A stretch of DNA of 64,000 nucleotides from Auriscalpium vulgare (GCA_019915015.1 JAHBBC010000046.1:1-64000); one strand, 5' to 3'. Positions 9,851 to 22,420 are shown, counted from the stretch's first letter. The notes: generated by a model not told the origin, from the sequence alone. Numbers and translations: made by a program.

Positions 9851-10686
9851 GTGTCAGCGGTCCGCCAGGATTTAAGAACAACGGTTCCGAGTCGAAACTG
9901 AGGTGGTGCTATGTTCTCGAGCATACTCTGGGTCCCCAGAGTCGGAGACCGCGACTCGATGGGCGTAGTACTTGACTGAGACGTGGCCGCGTTGTGTGGT
10001 TCAAGCTTTTATGGGATCGTCTTGAAGCAGCGCAGCCAGACCATCGTCTCAATCGCACTCGGCGCGCATAAGTCAAGTAGGTTGGATTATAGAGACAGAC
10101 AAGGTGTATGCGGCGGATGGAGGTCCGACGTCGACGCGCGTCGCAGAAGGGAATGTTCCCACGACCTTTGCTCGTCCGGCCCGCCTGTCATGCTACGAAT
10201 TTTGGAACAAAAGATGGTTGACGCGCGTTGCACAGCTGCAGCTTGCCAACTCTTGCCAACGCGTGCACGGCAAACTCCCAACGCGGTACGTAGCAGGGTG
10301 TCAAGACCACAGCCGCCTCTGGCACATGCCTCCGAGAAATCGCAAGTCTGCCTCTGGGTGGTCTCCGATCCGACCCGGACGGCTTTGATGACGGTCACCA
10401 ACCTGGAAGGCCCAAAGGGCGAGTAGCGAGAATCCGAGATTCCCATAGCGCAAGCCTGGCCGGAAGAGCCTGCGCAAGGACTCCATGACCAGGCCTCAGG
10501 TGAGGGGAGACGCGTCGAGATACGGAAGCGGATGGATACCAAGCCGATCCTGCTGTCGACGTCGATGTACAAAAGGTTGGCAATACAGACGGTGGTCTCC
10601 CCAGGTCTTCCCCCGATTTCCTTGTCTGGTGTTGTCCTCTTTAAAGTCGCCCATCTGCACTTTACTCTCTCAGTTCCGCGCCCGCA
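9851..10686. other. Intergenic region upstream of the PL14 lyase
   Basis: No supported gene. The longest ORF (minus strand, 10087-10863) overlaps the lyase start antisense and has no domain. The last roughly 150 bp presumably carry the lyase promoter; no clear TATA box was identified beyond a weak tttaaag near 10640. Confidence 0.5.
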
Positions 10687-11902
10687 ATGATCTCCCCCAT
10701 CACCTTTTCCCTTGTTCTCTTCACCCTCGCCTCCATTTCCTCCGCCATTCCGACTGTCTCCCTGCATCCGGCAGCGTCCAGCTTTGTCGTTGTCAAGTCG
10801 TCGTCGACGACCAAGAATGACTTTGCAGCCGGCCGGAATCATACATCTTCCTCCGCACCCCATCCCTCCAGTACCTCCAGTGCTCCGCCTGCTTCTACCC
10901 CGTCAGGATCCCCGGGCAGTATTGCCGCGCTTCTCAAGGACCTCTTCCCCGTTTCCACGGGCTTGGTGTCGTTCACCACGGTCGCCGGCGCGCCGGGTGG
11001 TCTGCCTCTCTCCGACAGCACCCTCCGCCCAACCAAGGAGATTTCCAGTCTCCCCCATCCGTACGTGCAGTCGCCCGGACCCAACTCCAAGCTTGCCATG
11101 CAGGCCCACTACAGCAAAGGATCGTGGACGTTCGGCTCCGGTCCCCCTGGTGGCTTTGACATGTACGCGGCCGGGCCTGCGAGCCTTAATGCCGCCCTCA
11201 CCTCCGCAAAGGAGGCGACCTTTGGGTATTCGGTGTTCTTTCCCGAGAACTTTGAGTTCAACATGGGTGGCAAACTTCCTGGCTTCTGTACGTACTTTCA
11301 ACCTTTGAACATCAAGCCCAACAATGAACTTATGTTCGCTTTTTCAGACGGTGGTATCAGCCCCGCTGTTGCGGCTACCTGCTCCGGTGGTAGCCGGGAC
11401 CCCGACTGCTTCTCCACCCGCCTCATGTGGCGGATAAACGGCGCTGGGGAGGTTTACACCTACCTGCCCCCGTACGACGAGCCCCAGTACGCCGCGAACC
11501 AGAAGCAGTGCACTGTCCCGCCTTTCTCTGAATGCAACCCGACTTACGGCGCGTCTGTGGGTCGCGGCGCGTTCCACTTTACGCCTGGCAAATGGACCAC
11601 CGTCAGTCAGCGCGTGCGCCTCAATGACCCCGGCCAGGCGAATGCCGAAATCGAGCTCTTCGCCAACGGCCAGTCTGTTATCTCAGTAACGGGCTTGATC
11701 ATTGCCGACAAGGCGTCATCCCGGCTTCAAGGCATGCAGATCCAGACCTTCTTTGGAGGTATGTGCTTCATAGTGCTCTGTAAGATACCCGATTGCTCAT
11801 ACAATCTCGCGCTGTACAGGCCATACCTCTGATTGGGCATCTCCCACGGACCAAGACGCGTACTTCGCCGATTTCTCGGTTGCCGTCATACAGAAGTTCT
11901 AA
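10687..11902 (+). CDS. Secreted polysaccharide lyase, PL14-like, three exons
   Basis: Predicted 364-residue protein. Exons are 10687-11287, 11348-11758 and 11820-11902; the introns of 60 and 61 nt have GTACGT/GTATGT donors and CAG acceptors, and joining keeps frame throughout. Residues 1-19 form a signal peptide (SLVLFTLASISSA), followed by a Ser/Thr/Pro-rich linker to about residue 80 and then the lyase domain. Splicing restores the family-typical KLPGFYGG and FFGGHTSDWASP segments, which the unspliced frame breaks. CFSTRLMWR and GRGAFHFTPGKWT are further PL14-type blocks. Known PL14 enzymes cleave glucuronan or alginate-like polyuronides by beta-elimination outside the cell; the exact substrate here is not known. 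It is one of the best-supported ordinary genes in the window. Confidence 0.9.
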
Positions 11903-12412
11903 GTGCTCGACAGCATCCACTCACACCCGACTCACAACCACCGACTCCAGACTGACGGCACTGAATCGACTGTATATCACATGGCCCTACTCGCACTCAT
12001 CGACTCATCTCTCTCTTAACCACGCGAACCTCAATCTCTACACATTTACCGATGAGGCCGCACGATGCGAGACACCAATGGACGGTCTGACCGCCGCTTT
12101 GGTATATATATTGCTTTGCTTACTGCTCAGGCTGTGCGTGCGGTGGAGCATGGTCGTGGTTGGATGTATTCTGTAATATATGATGGCAATACTTGAGGAG
12201 AGTCAATTGTTCAGATAAGTTGCGTATCGACGCTCTTGCATCTTGCCCGAACTCGACACTCTTGCATCCGCCATATCGCCTTGAAGAGCAGACAAGTCAG
12301 TTTGATTCGCCTTCGCAAAGATCTGCACTAACCTAGGCCACTCCGTTCATAGCGAATGCAAGGACGTTCAGTCAGATACAGTCCTTTCACCATTTGCCGG
12401 CAGCAGTTCTGC

Positions 12413-12540
12413 AGAGGAGAACTTCCGACTGGAGAATCTCGGGCGGGATGTGGGACGATGGATATTTGGATATTGTGCTGCACGGCGGTACTACGGGCAT
12501 CAACGACCAAATTAATTAGCACGCACCGACGAATGAACAA
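12413..12540 (-). pseudogene. F-box N-terminal remnant
   Basis: On the minus strand a short frame (VQHNIQISIVPHPARDS) matches the start of F-box gene F (VQHNIQNPIVHLLPEIL). Nothing else of the gene follows, so this is a small relic. The rest of 11903-12742 shows no supported gene. Confidence 0.6.
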
Positions 12541-12742
12541 GACTCGGGCCCGGGTCGGTGACCGCGCTAATGATGGGAAGCTGCTGCGTCAATCGCGATA
12601 TCTTCCATAGCGCAGCGGGCCAATAGCATCGAGAGGCAGGAGGTGCAGGGGAGACGGTGGAGTTGATTTCTTATAGTCGTCGGACACCGTCGAAGCCTCT
12701 GAAACCACATGCCTAGTTGCATACAGACCCATCTTAGCTGGG

Positions 12743-14476
12743 TTACCCATGACTAGGTAGATCGTATATGCACGATATGTCCAGTGCCTCGATGGGTGCA
12801 GGCCAACCGATGTCGTCCCAATGTCCACCCGACACCGAGACCAGTCCCTCGCACCCCTCTCCGCCGTCCCCTCGCCACCTAATAACCATCGCCAGCACGG
12901 CATCCTGTAGCCTGCGCACGCAGGCATTGTCCAATGTACACCCCAGAACGTTCAGCTCCTTCAGCGCGTAGCCTGCCTGCGCGCGTGCTGCGAGACCCAG
13001 CGCCAGCGTGTCCGCGAGTGTGCGAACTGTCCCATCCGGCGCAGGGGCTTGGGACGCCTCCTCGAAGTCGGTGCGGGCCAAAACGAGGGTGGACAGCGCG
13101 GGCAGGAACTCCTCGGTCCGGTGGAGGGCATCGCAGAACGGGCGCACCGCGACACCCTTCAGCACGACGCGGCGCAGCCCGCGCGCAGAAGACAGCGCAT
13201 CCAGCCACGCGTCGGTGGGCACATCGCCCGATGCAGCGAGCTCCTCGAGGGCGTCCGAGCAGAACGCAGGCAGCACGGTCGCGGAATCGCGCTGCGGGGA
13301 GGCTGCGTCGCAATGGAGTCGGAGCGTCAGCGCGGGCGGGCCTTGGGTGTCCGCAGAGCGCCACGCGAGGAGGTCGACCCCGGCCTCGCCCAATGGCCGA
13401 GCGGGCGCGAAGTTGACGCGCAAGGTGGGCGCAGACCGGGCGCCGGTGCATGCAGCAAGCGCGCGCAAGAGCTCTGGGAGATGCTGCTCTGCCTCGGCAC
13501 TGTCCTCGCTGCAGGGAATCTCGCAGCAGACGCGGACGTCCTCCGGGAACGCCAGGCGGGCGAGAACGACGCGCGCATCCGCGACCTTCGCATGCAAGCG
13601 CAAGTCGCGCACCGCGGGAAGCGCGACGGGCGCGCCCGACGACCTCCTCCTGACGTGATGATTGATGTCGAGCTGCAGTGTGATGCGCTGCAGCTGGCGG
13701 AGCTCGCCCAGCGTCTTGAACGTCTCTGTGAGCGTGGCGTCCGCGAAGATCCGCATCGCGAGGTCGAGCGAGACGAGGCGCGTGAGCAGCCCCCTCGGCG
13801 CCGACCAATTTGCCGCCCTGTCCGAGCACACGCGCAGGTGTTGCAGCGCCGGCGCACCTTCGGGCCCGCCGAGCAGACTGTCTGGGAGTTTAGGGATGGC
13901 CCGACTCGGCATATGCCACCCGTATGTCCGGGTGTTGAAGCAGACATTAAGGGTATGGAGGTGTGGGGCGGGGCCGTGGAGAAGGGGGAATAAGATGTCG
14001 GTGTGGTACAGGTGAAGGTCCAGGACGCGCACACGGGCGAGGTGTTCTTCAATCAGATCCCACCGGCTGTGATAGGGATCCGAAGCCATGGAGTAGTCAG
14101 GTTGTATCATGGACATATGGGAGTAGGTGATTTTGAGTGGAATATTTTGAGCACGGGATAAAAAGGTGTCGACACCGTCCCTGCCGAATGGGTGAGGAAG
14201 AGTGATGTTGGCCCAGAGGGCGCTGTGATCAAGGGCAACGTGGCGCCAGCGCTGGCAGACGTGAGTAGCACAAAGCCATCCGCGGTAGGTTCTGATTGTC
14301 TCTGGCCATGTTTGCCTTATTTCAAACGAAGGTGGGTCGATTGAACAGAGGATGGAGAGGATATAGGCAAGTGTCTCGGGTGGGATGCGTGAGATGGGTT
14401 GCTCAGCGTTGTGCTGCACACGAGCAGCGTGTGTATGTGCGCGATTTGTGACGTCGGGTTCGTCGAATTGGTCCAT
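12743..14476 (-). CDS. F-box protein D, intact
   Basis: Uninterrupted ORF of about 577 residues from the ATG at 14476; a TTG-initiated extension to 14494 is less likely. The F-box is near the N terminus (SRIPPETLAYILSIL, then ATHVCQRWRHVALDHSALW) with a normal short spacing, unlike A-C. The remainder is Leu/Ala/Arg-rich with repeated hydrophobic segments, consistent with a leucine-rich substrate-binding region. It is GC-rich, which creates long antisense shadow ORFs. A telomere-like box lies about 65 bp upstream. The N-terminal segment TNRAHTHA matches the truncated gene E at 29.8 kb. The likely role is a substrate adaptor of an SCF ubiquitin ligase; the target is unknown. Confidence 0.88.
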   Translation of the reverse strand: MDQFDEPDVTNRAHTHAARVQHNAEQPISRIPPETLAYILSILCSIDPPSFEIRQTWPETIRTYRGWLCATHVCQRWRHVALDHSALWANITLPHPFGRDGVDTFLSRAQNIPLKITYSHMSMIQPDYSMASDPYHSRWDLIEEHLARVRVLDLHLYHTDILFPLLHGPAPHLHTLNVCFNTRTYGWHMPSRAIPKLPDSLLGGPEGAPALQHLRVCSDRAANWSAPRGLLTRLVSLDLAMRIFADATLTETFKTLGELRQLQRITLQLDINHHVRRRSSGAPVALPAVRDLRLHAKVADARVVLARLAFPEDVRVCCEIPCSEDSAEAEQHLPELLRALAACTGARSAPTLRVNFAPARPLGEAGVDLLAWRSADTQGPPALTLRLHCDAASPQRDSATVLPAFCSDALEELAASGDVPTDAWLDALSSARGLRRVVLKGVAVRPFCDALHRTEEFLPALSTLVLARTDFEEASQAPAPDGTVRTLADTLALGLAARAQAGYALKELNVLGCTLDNACVRRLQDAVLAMVIRWRGDGGEGCEGLVSVSGGHWDDIGWPAPIEALDISCIYDLPSHG

Positions 14477-14540
14477 GTAATTTGTCGAGAGCAAGTGCCA
14501 AGCGCGCTCGCCGCTCGCTCACTCGAGGCGCAGGCGCAGC

Positions 14541-14552
14541 ACCTAACCCTAT
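14541..14552. promoter_or_regulatory. Telomere-like box upstream of F-box gene D
   Basis: acctaaccctat sits about 65 bp upstream of the ATG on the minus strand. Read outward, it is flanked by CACC and GGTG in a partial inverted repeat similar to the perfect one at 29938-29958. Confidence 0.5.
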
Positions 14553-14639
14553 ACTGGGTGTTAAATTTTGCGCTCGCTCGGCATGCCGCATGCCGCGGCC
14601 CGCCTGCAGCTGCTGTCATCGGCCTGCTTCCCGCAGACT

Positions 14640-17600
14640 ACCATAATCATCATCATGCTCTTTAGCAGGCGTGCCAGCGATGGGGCGAGAAGATCGTTTC
14701 TCAAATTCGTTGCTTTGCTGATTATCTGCCGCGCCCTCTTGCGTAGCATTTTCCGATGACCTACAGACCACTGGACACGCTCCACATCTCACCGCCGGCC
14801 CTCGTATCGTCTGGCTCTAGTAACGGTCGTCGTGCTCAAGTATGTGAGCTGAGTCGGACCCGCCCTCGACCCAATATACCGACTGCATACGTTTGGCATA
14901 TGCGGCGACCTGTCCGTTGCGTTGTTTCATTGCCGACACCGACTTGCTCAATCATCGTAAGTGCAGTCCTCCCTCGTCATCATTGCTGATCTGAATAGAG
15001 AGCGCCCAGGATATATACTCAGTGGAGGCTCACTGGACGTCCGCACAGTCAGTCCGAGATCCTCGTCAACGTAGTCGCTGTCCCTCCGTCACATTTATCT
15101 GGATCGCCCACGTCTTCCGGCGCGTCGCCTTTGCTCTGGACTGCTGTGACCGACGACCTCTTCTCATCTCTTAACATCGTCAGGCCCGAGAAACATAACG
15201 CATGTGTGTCGTGCCCACGCGGACGTGGCCCTCCCCCAGAGGTTGCCCCTCTTGGCCGACCTGAGGCAATCGGACGCACTGTGCCACCCCCGGTACGTAC
15301 ATGCTACTCGTTTGTCATACTTCTCGTCTCAACATGTACTTCTCTAATCTCAGCGTTACAAGGCGCATCTCAGTTTTTGCAGCCGTCTGCCTCGTGACAC
15401 GCAACTCTAACGAACGATAGCCGCCGGCTGCAAATTGCTAGAACGAATGGGCGTGCGACGACTACCTACGCAAACAGTCTGTCTCAGCGCGTCTGGGTCT
15501 CGCGACGCATGGTGCGCTTGCTGGCGGTATGTCGTTGGATTCCCCGCTTGATGCAAATGCTGGTGGCTGGCGGAATCTTGTGTTGCACTATCAACCCGTT
15601 CCTCTCGCCATGACTTTGCTAATGATATTCTGCGTGCCCGCACGCATAGTAGCCATTCCCTTCGATATACTTATGGCGCGCATCCGACGAAAAGACCACG
15701 GAATCCCCACCAGCTGCATGGTTATCGCCTGCAGCTCGTTCTTCAGATAGCAAGTCGTAAGTCTTCAACCCTATCGTCCGTCGATGAATTTGGCCAGCGC
15801 ACATCCGTAACGCAGTGCTCGAAGAGCGTCAGGGAGCTGCACGATGGCGAGAAATCTTTGATCAACATGAGACCAAACTTGCATGGCAAGAGATGCGCGA
15901 ATGCGCTTGATGATGCATCGACGCAGTTAAACTTGTACTCCCCCAGCTGCTGCGCATAGCTGGTCCCGGTCGGCACTGATGGTTTTTGCTCTGCGCCCAG
16001 TCCTTTGAGTTTTATCTCCTATCGAGCGCCCAAGAATGAGAACGACAGGGCGCCCCGCGCGCTCGCGGGGAGGAGCTGTACAGGATCACCTGCGGCTCGA
16101 TGCAATCGATCAGGCAATTTTGCTGGACGCGTATTTGATCAGTCTCGAAATGCGCAAGGGCTAGTACCAGTGTTTACTTCACATGTACTTCAAGTGTATG
16201 AATAGGGCGGGCCCCGTGAAAGCTATCTACAGTTGATCAGGGCCATCTTGAACTTAGTCAACAGCGCCAGAGTGGTGAGCATTTGCTCAGGCCTGTTCAA
16301 GCTTCAGAAGCATTTTCTTCGATGCATCCCCTTGGGCTTCTTTCTTGCTTCGACCTTGCCCTTTAGTCTTGATGCCATTAACTGTCCAATTAGCGTTTAA
16401 AAAACTGCCATCGAGCACAAGAAAAAGAACACACAGGTAGCGGTGGCAGTCCACGTCGGTATGTGCTCGGAAACCTCACAGTTAGTCTTCCATTCGAGCG
16501 AGGCGAGCTCATGTCGGCCCTGCAGTAAATTGTTTAGAGCTTGAATATAGTGTCCTTCTGATTGTGAGTAACAATGAGAGCTCATAACCTGTAGACCGCC
16601 ACCGTGAAGAAAGTGATACACACCTGACATCTCCTAAGCTGTGCGGGATACAGTATGTGATGTTTGGTGAACAGCTGAGGCCTTGGCCTTATATACACCG
16701 ACAGACAAGGGTATCGAAACCCAATTTTGCTCCACGTAACTGGTGCCACGTGTGGGCAACGCTGCCGCCGTGCGTGCGCGACAACCGAGCCAACGTCGAA
16801 AGCCAATTGTACACGTTGTGCGCGTGTTCTGCCCAGCTACGAACGCCGGCTGCGCAGCATCGCAGCACATTTGCCACCGCGCACGATTAGCATGCGCGTA
16901 GACGTGGAACCGAACAAGCCGTACAACACACCCTTGTTTACATGGATACTACAGCAGGTCCCATCCGGCACTCGCGGATGTTCTTCTCCAGCCACATTGC
17001 GATGGTTCACCATGTGTGACTCCCACTGTGAGATCCGAGCTGGCAAGCCCGCGTGCGGTCTGCTGCCTTGCCAGTATTAGCACGGATAGAGGACGTACTG
17101 TCAACAACGCGCAGAGGCAGAGGCAATCCTGGCGCGCGCCCACGAGTAGCCACACTCCCTCACGATCGAGCTAGCCGCGGCTATGAGATCCGTCTCCGAG
17201 AGGTCGCACGCCCACATCCACTACTGGAGTTCGTGTGGACACGTTCTCTTCAGCCCGCCTGTACGTCGCGAGGATGAGAATGGGGAGGCGGTTCACGGAA
17301 AGAGCCGCGTACCGTATCGCGCCCCGCGCCGACACTCATTCTTGGAACGTAACGCGTCTTGAGACGACGCAGAATGTGAGCTGGCGGCATACGTGGTTCA
17401 TGGTCCATGATGTTGAGGAGAGTGTATACGGTTGGCGGGTGCCGTCAGAGTCAAAGGGTCCAGAGCGCAATGTATAGAGTGAGGCCGGTGGTTTGAACGA
17501 GGTCGAATGCATAATGCGCAAATACAACTTGTATATGTATGGATCTACAAGAGATAGCGCGATGGGCGCATATATATTACGGTGTTCGTTGAAGAGCCGC

Positions 17601-17690
17601 GGTCACGCGGTCACGGTTGTCCCACGATTCTCCCCATTTCGCACCTTGACATTTCCTGACCTCTTCGATTCCGATGCCGTTCATGCCTCT
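14640..17690. other. Gene-poor region with a few candidate introns
   Basis: No gene is called. Candidate introns are visible, for example a GTACGT donor near 15297 with an AATCTCAG acceptor near 15352, and a GTAAGTG donor near 14958. The intervening pieces do not give one long, convincing protein on either strand. Short plausible exons (for example 15810-15935) may belong to a decayed gene. Confidence 0.4.
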
Positions 17691-17699
17691 CGGATGAAC

Positions 17700-18530
17700 C
17701 TTCTCACATACGTCCCACACAATCCAGAATCTCACCGTTGCAAGAAGGTGACTCTGGGAGCCCGAGCTCACGAGGATGACGCGTCGTCTGGGGACGGCAC
17801 GAACGCGGGCAACTCGAAAGACTCTTGCGCGGGGAGGACACGCAGCTGGGAAAGCGGCCTGCCGGAGATCGGTTGGAAGCATTATTGCTGAAAATTAGCA
17901 GCCCTGCGTCGAGCGCATCTCGCGGAGTGGCCGAGTACTTCAAGGTGCGTCTGCGCACGTCCTTCTGCTGGCAGCCCTAACTCACCCGCGCTACTATCCG
18001 ACCAGGACCCTACATCCTCGCCCGCAGGCTATTGCGCATCCTACGCTCTTGTGCTCTCCGTAGTCCTCACGCGTCTGGCTGCCGACTCCACCAACCAATC
18101 TGCGATGGCCATCCGCAACTGCTCAGCCAAATTCGACCTACCCGATCGCGCGCCGCACGAAACGACGGCCTCCCCGGACTCTCAAACCACAGGCGGGGCG
18201 GTGAGGTTGAACGTGGGGCACGTTTGTGCCGGCGCATAGCGTGTGGCTGGATGGATATCTGACGTACGTGTCTTTCCGCTCTCTGCTCAGGCGCGCTAGT
18301 TCAAACTACTTACTACTTTGTTCTTTGTGAAGCCGGCCAGCCTGCAGCTCGCGAGGCAGGCGGCGCGCACTGGCATGCTGCGCCGCGGCTGCTTCGTCGC
18401 TGCGGCCTAGCTACATACTGCTAGCACTGCAGACACGCCGGCGCTGTATGCCTTCACGACATCGCCCCTTCCCCTCTCTCCTCTTTGCAGTCATCCACCA
18501 CAACTTCTGCCTTCGCATGAACCAACCCGC
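17700..18530 (+). repeat. R3 repeat, copy 2
   Basis: This copy matches 25420-26180 over most of its length (very closely in 18000-18330 versus 25615-25945) and 9246-9850 in reverse. One frame here reads about 60 residues with FDLPDRAPHETTASPDSQ. It could splice at a GTGAGG donor, but a one-base indel breaks the same frame at 25.8 kb. The downstream pyrimidine-rich part (18420-18530) is shared only with the third copy. Confidence 0.7.
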
Positions 18531-18639
18531 CGTGATGCAAAAAGTTTGATATCCCAGTTCACTCGCGTCTCGGGCCTCCCATCTCGTTGTCGCCGACAGA
18601 CGGTCACCGGTCTAGCAGACTGCTCGCTTTCCATCCGGA

Positions 18640-18880
18640 GCCGCAAGGATGAAGAAATCGACGGTCTCGGTACATCTTCTTGCCGCAATGTACCCACGTA
18701 CCTTGAGAATGGCCATGGACCTACAATGAAAACACGGGCAACGGCGCAAAGTATGGGGATCTACATAGGTGCGTCTCTTTTTACATTACGGTCAGCCGTC
18801 TCTCATGCACATGTACAGCACCACCGCATTTGTGTCCCTGGCTTTTCAGCCGGATCATCCATTCCCGACCAAGCATCATG
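18640..18880. repeat. R2 repeat, copy 2
   Basis: This copy resembles 4826-5060 and 25170-25420. Unlike the other copies it has no F-box gene attached. Both strands have stops in the frames that are open in copy 1. Confidence 0.65.
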
Positions 18881-20337
18881 GCTCGCCCACGCGCCCGACG
18901 CGCCTGAAAAGTTTTCTGTCTGCCCTACGCATACCGCGGCATAAACGTACATTGGCTGTCGGGGATGTGCGAGAGACGGGTGGTGTGATGTCTCGTCTCT
19001 GTTCGGGGTGCGTGGCGCTCTGCAGTAACATGCCTCGCTGCTGATGCGCTCGCTACCAGGCTTCGTGCCCACCTCTTATTGCCAGCGCAAGATGGCAATT
19101 CACAGACTCCTGTTGGGCAATTGTACTGTATGGCCATAGCGCCTGTCTTTGATAGAAAGGGCGAAGGCGGTCCCGTCTCGAGACGCGGCCTCGCCTTCCC
19201 CACACGATCTCTCCCATCTCCGCGGGCACAAAGCGTACCCCTCCCAGGATCCAGGGACTGAATAGTATGCTCCAACTTGCGCGGCATTTTTGCTCAAGGC
19301 TCACATCGTGTCTTCGAAGGCCGAAGACGAGCGCGCAGCACAGTGACCCCGACAGCGGTGTCGAGTCTCTTTTCCAGGATCGGTCATGTGCCGACGTACG
19401 GACGATGCGCTCCACGGATTTCGCGGTTGGCGGAGACACGCTGCAGAGCAACAGTGCGTACCCGAATATGTTCCTCGCTTCAGCAAGCCGACACGTCTCA
19501 CGGACACCTCGTCCTCGTCGTTACAAGAACCTGGCGCCAACGAAGGGTCACCTACGCCGAAGTATCATGGCTCACTTCTCGTGCTAGGCCTTTAAATGAT
19601 CACGATTGGACTAATCCCACACGCAAAGCTATCCCGGACGCAACGTATGTAACACATGCGTCGCCACACTCACCGCCGTGTATCCCAGGCACACTGACGC
19701 CTCGTCATGCAGCCGGATCAGCTGGTGCGTCACACATCTGGGGGTTGCTCATGCATTTTCAAACGTGTTCTGTAGATCGCATCGCGGCGCTGAAATGATA
19801 CCTGGAATTCAAGGGCCTTTCCGCGTCCAAGAACTGCTCACTCGCTCCGGCGACCCTGAGGCCGAAATCGTGGTGGAATGTGCCTTTGCATAGACACTGG
19901 CACGTCCTGTCTGACGTCCGCATCGCTAACGGCGCTCTGCTGTTCCCTATTCAGTGGACCAATATAGTCATCATCCTGTTGTCTCGCCGTCGGGCATAGC
20001 CTAATCAAGTCGCTATGTCTAACTATACTGACGATCTTGTACTTATCTGTAAGTGTAGGCGTGCAATACATCCCAAATATGAGCTCTTCTTGGCTTCCAT
20101 TCGTCGCTTTTGAAAGGGCTCAACTGAAATTGTAGTCCGACATAATTGCCTTGCTCTCCCATGTCGCACCACCCGGTGAACAGCGAGCACAGGTCATGGA
20201 ACTGGGCGCATAATCCGCTGCTGTGAGCGCAGAACTGTCTCCTTGGTTCGTTCTCTGACAACAAAACACGGTCATCAGTTGCTCGGCCAACTCCGACAAC
20301 GGGCCACGTATCGCCACATACCATCTTCCCGCGTACA
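18881..20337. other. No supported gene
   Basis: Several ORFs of 60-170 codons overlap on both strands without domain or paralogue support. One frame at 19480-19595 (ending LVLGL) looks mildly protein-like but no gene start or splice chain could be built. Confidence 0.4.
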
Positions 20338-21137
20338 TTAGAACAGCACGCCGCCAATCGCCACGCATTTCGGGGGCGGATTTTTCTGATGCCTCGTCTT
20401 ACCGTCCTCTCGGGCGAACTCCTCATTGCAGCGCTCGCATACAAACCTCGGCCGGTCCTTGTTATGCGTCTCGGTGTGTCGACGCAGGTCCGACTCGCGC
20501 CCATTCATCTGCACATAATCACATTGTGAGCAGAAGAGTTTTATCGAAAAAATCTCGATAAGTTGACGCTTGTACTTATTTTCGGGGGAGAACCCGAAAC
20601 TGTTCAGCGCCCTGTTCACATCCTTGTATTGGAACTTGTAGAGGCCTGCACAGTCGCATATGTCATTACCGTCCGAGAGTACAGAATATCAGAATACGCA
20701 CGGTAGGCGACACATACAGCCTCGCTGAGCGCGCCTTCTTCATTGTCGTCAAGCGATATGAGCAGTTTGTTCCCGACCGACAGGTGCCCGTCTATTGTAG
20801 CGAAAAGGCTCATGAGCTCGCATTCCACTATGCCTTTGATTGTGAAATTGGTATTGGAATGGTCCAAGGAATGTTTGACCTCCTTATTCAACGAAATTGT
20901 GTGTTCGACTTTATGAGTCTGTTTGTTCCAAGTGTTCGGACTAGAAATAATAGAATTATATCATACGGCAATACATAGAAGTCGAGCGACCACTTACCGC
21001 CCCCGACAAAGCTGACCGCCATTTTCGACTTTGTACACCGTGGAGATATCATCAGCCCCTGCCATGTCGCCCACGGACTCCGTGCGGCCATCTTCATTCC
21101 ACAGTAAGTCCTTGAAATTGTACGGGTCCTCTTTCAT
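20338..21137 (-). CDS. C2H2 zinc-finger protein, three exons (predicted)
   Basis: Proposed exons 21137-20998, 20940-20702 and 20645-20338 are separated by introns of 57 and 56 nt (GTAAGT...TTTCTAG and GTGCGT...TGTGCAG). Joining them keeps one open frame of 228 residues. The last exon carries two zinc-finger-like motifs: CSQC with a following H-x3-H, and CERCNEEF followed by a His and a late Cys. The first has 14 residues between the Cys and His pairs, slightly longer than usual, so the second finger is better described as C2HC-like. A role as a nucleic-acid-binding regulator is inferred. The start is uncertain: an upstream exon ending in ttttccag may precede 21137. A fragment of the same 5' region lies at 34.9 kb. 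Confidence 0.6.
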
Positions 21138-21509
21138 CTCTGGAAAAGTCACGTCAGCTCCACATTTATCATAGTCCTGCCAGAAGCTCAATGTGACGTA
21201 CTATTGATTTTTGAGTGTGCGGACGGGTGCCTGGGGCGCTCTGGGGGGGACACTGGACCCTCTTCTCGGGCTTTTATGCTTCAGCCCACGTCTGCGGAGC
21301 GTGAATTGCTACGGGGACGTTCGAGGAATTAATTGTATCATCGAACATTCAGTAAAGCGGGGACAAGGACAACGCATGCTCCAGTGCCCTGTCCCATGCG
21401 TTGTGTCATGGGCATGCACCACGTCAGTGCGGTAGCGGACTGCAGTCGTTGGTGCACGTTTTCAGCAGAAATTGCGATGTTTTTGGCGCTCAAATACAAG
21501 CGTGTGATG

Positions 21510-22110
21510 GCCCGGGATGCGATGTGTTGCGGACTGCCGGTGGCGGGGGCGCAGGACAACGTGGCGGCTGGACAATAGAAAACAAGAACGCGTGCGATGG
21601 CGTCGACAGCTGGTCAGCAGATCCATCAACAGAGGTTAGCAAAAGAAAATCACCAGCCAGAAACCTCGCGTTTCGCTCATGGATGGCGACCGGTACTAGT
21701 ACCTTGTTGACGAGCCCTGCTGCAGTCGCTCGCAAATTTGCGGATACCCTCACGGATCCGTGTTGACGTGCCTGCTCGCTCCCGGCTGTCTGTACTACGC
21801 ACGCTTTCAGCTGTACATAATTTAGCACATGATACGCACATTTCTTTTTGGAACTTGGAAGTAACATAACCATCGCCGACGGTTGAACAGTTGAAGGGCG
21901 GCCACGCTGCATGGCGGCGCGAACTTGAACATGCCCGTCTGACCGGCCATGGAGGCAAGTTCTGTTGATGGCGCTCGCAGAATGAGAGCGCCTGATAGAT
22001 GATGGCATGGATTTTGGGCATGCAGGGATACTGGATACATCAAGTGATCAACTTGAAGTTGGCGGTGAGTAGAGGCCCGCGATGACGATGATGCCCTAAC
22101 CCTAAATCAC
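21510..22110. repeat. R4 repeat, copy 1
   Basis: This block matches 34956-35520 over several hundred bases with a few small deletions (for example 21600-21700 versus 35025-35110). It carries no reading frame conserved in both copies. It ends at the telomere-like box upstream of an F-box remnant in both places, so block and F-box start were copied together. Confidence 0.75.
22094..22105. promoter_or_regulatory. Telomere-like box upstream of F-box remnant H
   Basis: ccctaaccctaa lies about 95 bp upstream of the remnant's ATG at 22200. It is one of the five F-box-associated boxes in the window. Confidence 0.5.
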
Positions 22111-22199
22111 GTGCCACAGCGCTATCCAGGCTGATCTTGCAGTTGCACGACTTTGAACTATACTCTCTTGCAGCACAACCGGCCGTCGCATAATCTACT

Positions 22200-22420
22200 A
22201 TGTGCAGCGCAGACTCTACTCGAAGACCTCACCCATGGCATTGAAAACGCGACTTACGATGCCGCTCTGCAGCACAATATCCAAGACTCCTCAGCTGAGC
22301 CAACCGCTGCTCTCTCTTTCTGACTTTCTGACGAAGCTGAGGGCGACCAGGAGGCTCCCCCGCATTTCCAGGTTTTTATCTCTCGTCTGCCATGCTCTGC
22401 TCCCCGTGACTTTGGATTAG
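22200..22420 (+). pseudogene. F-box N-terminal remnant H
   Basis: The ATG and following sequence match the start of F-box gene F (ATGTGC..C, then the equivalents of IENAAYD and VQHNIQ), but frameshifts occur within the first 60 bases. Only about 130 bp of recognisable F-box coding sequence remain. Confidence 0.65.

Noticed and set aside
10087..10863. 258-codon minus ORF over the start of the PL14 lyase
   Set aside because: No domain; overlaps a well-supported secreted enzyme antisense.
12879..14052. Long antisense and alternate-frame ORFs over F-box gene D
   Set aside because: They are shadows of a GC-rich coding region, low in complexity and without domains.
21490..22021. Minus-strand ORFs of 114 and 172 codons in repeat R4
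   Set aside because: The frames are not conserved in the second copy at 34956-35508.
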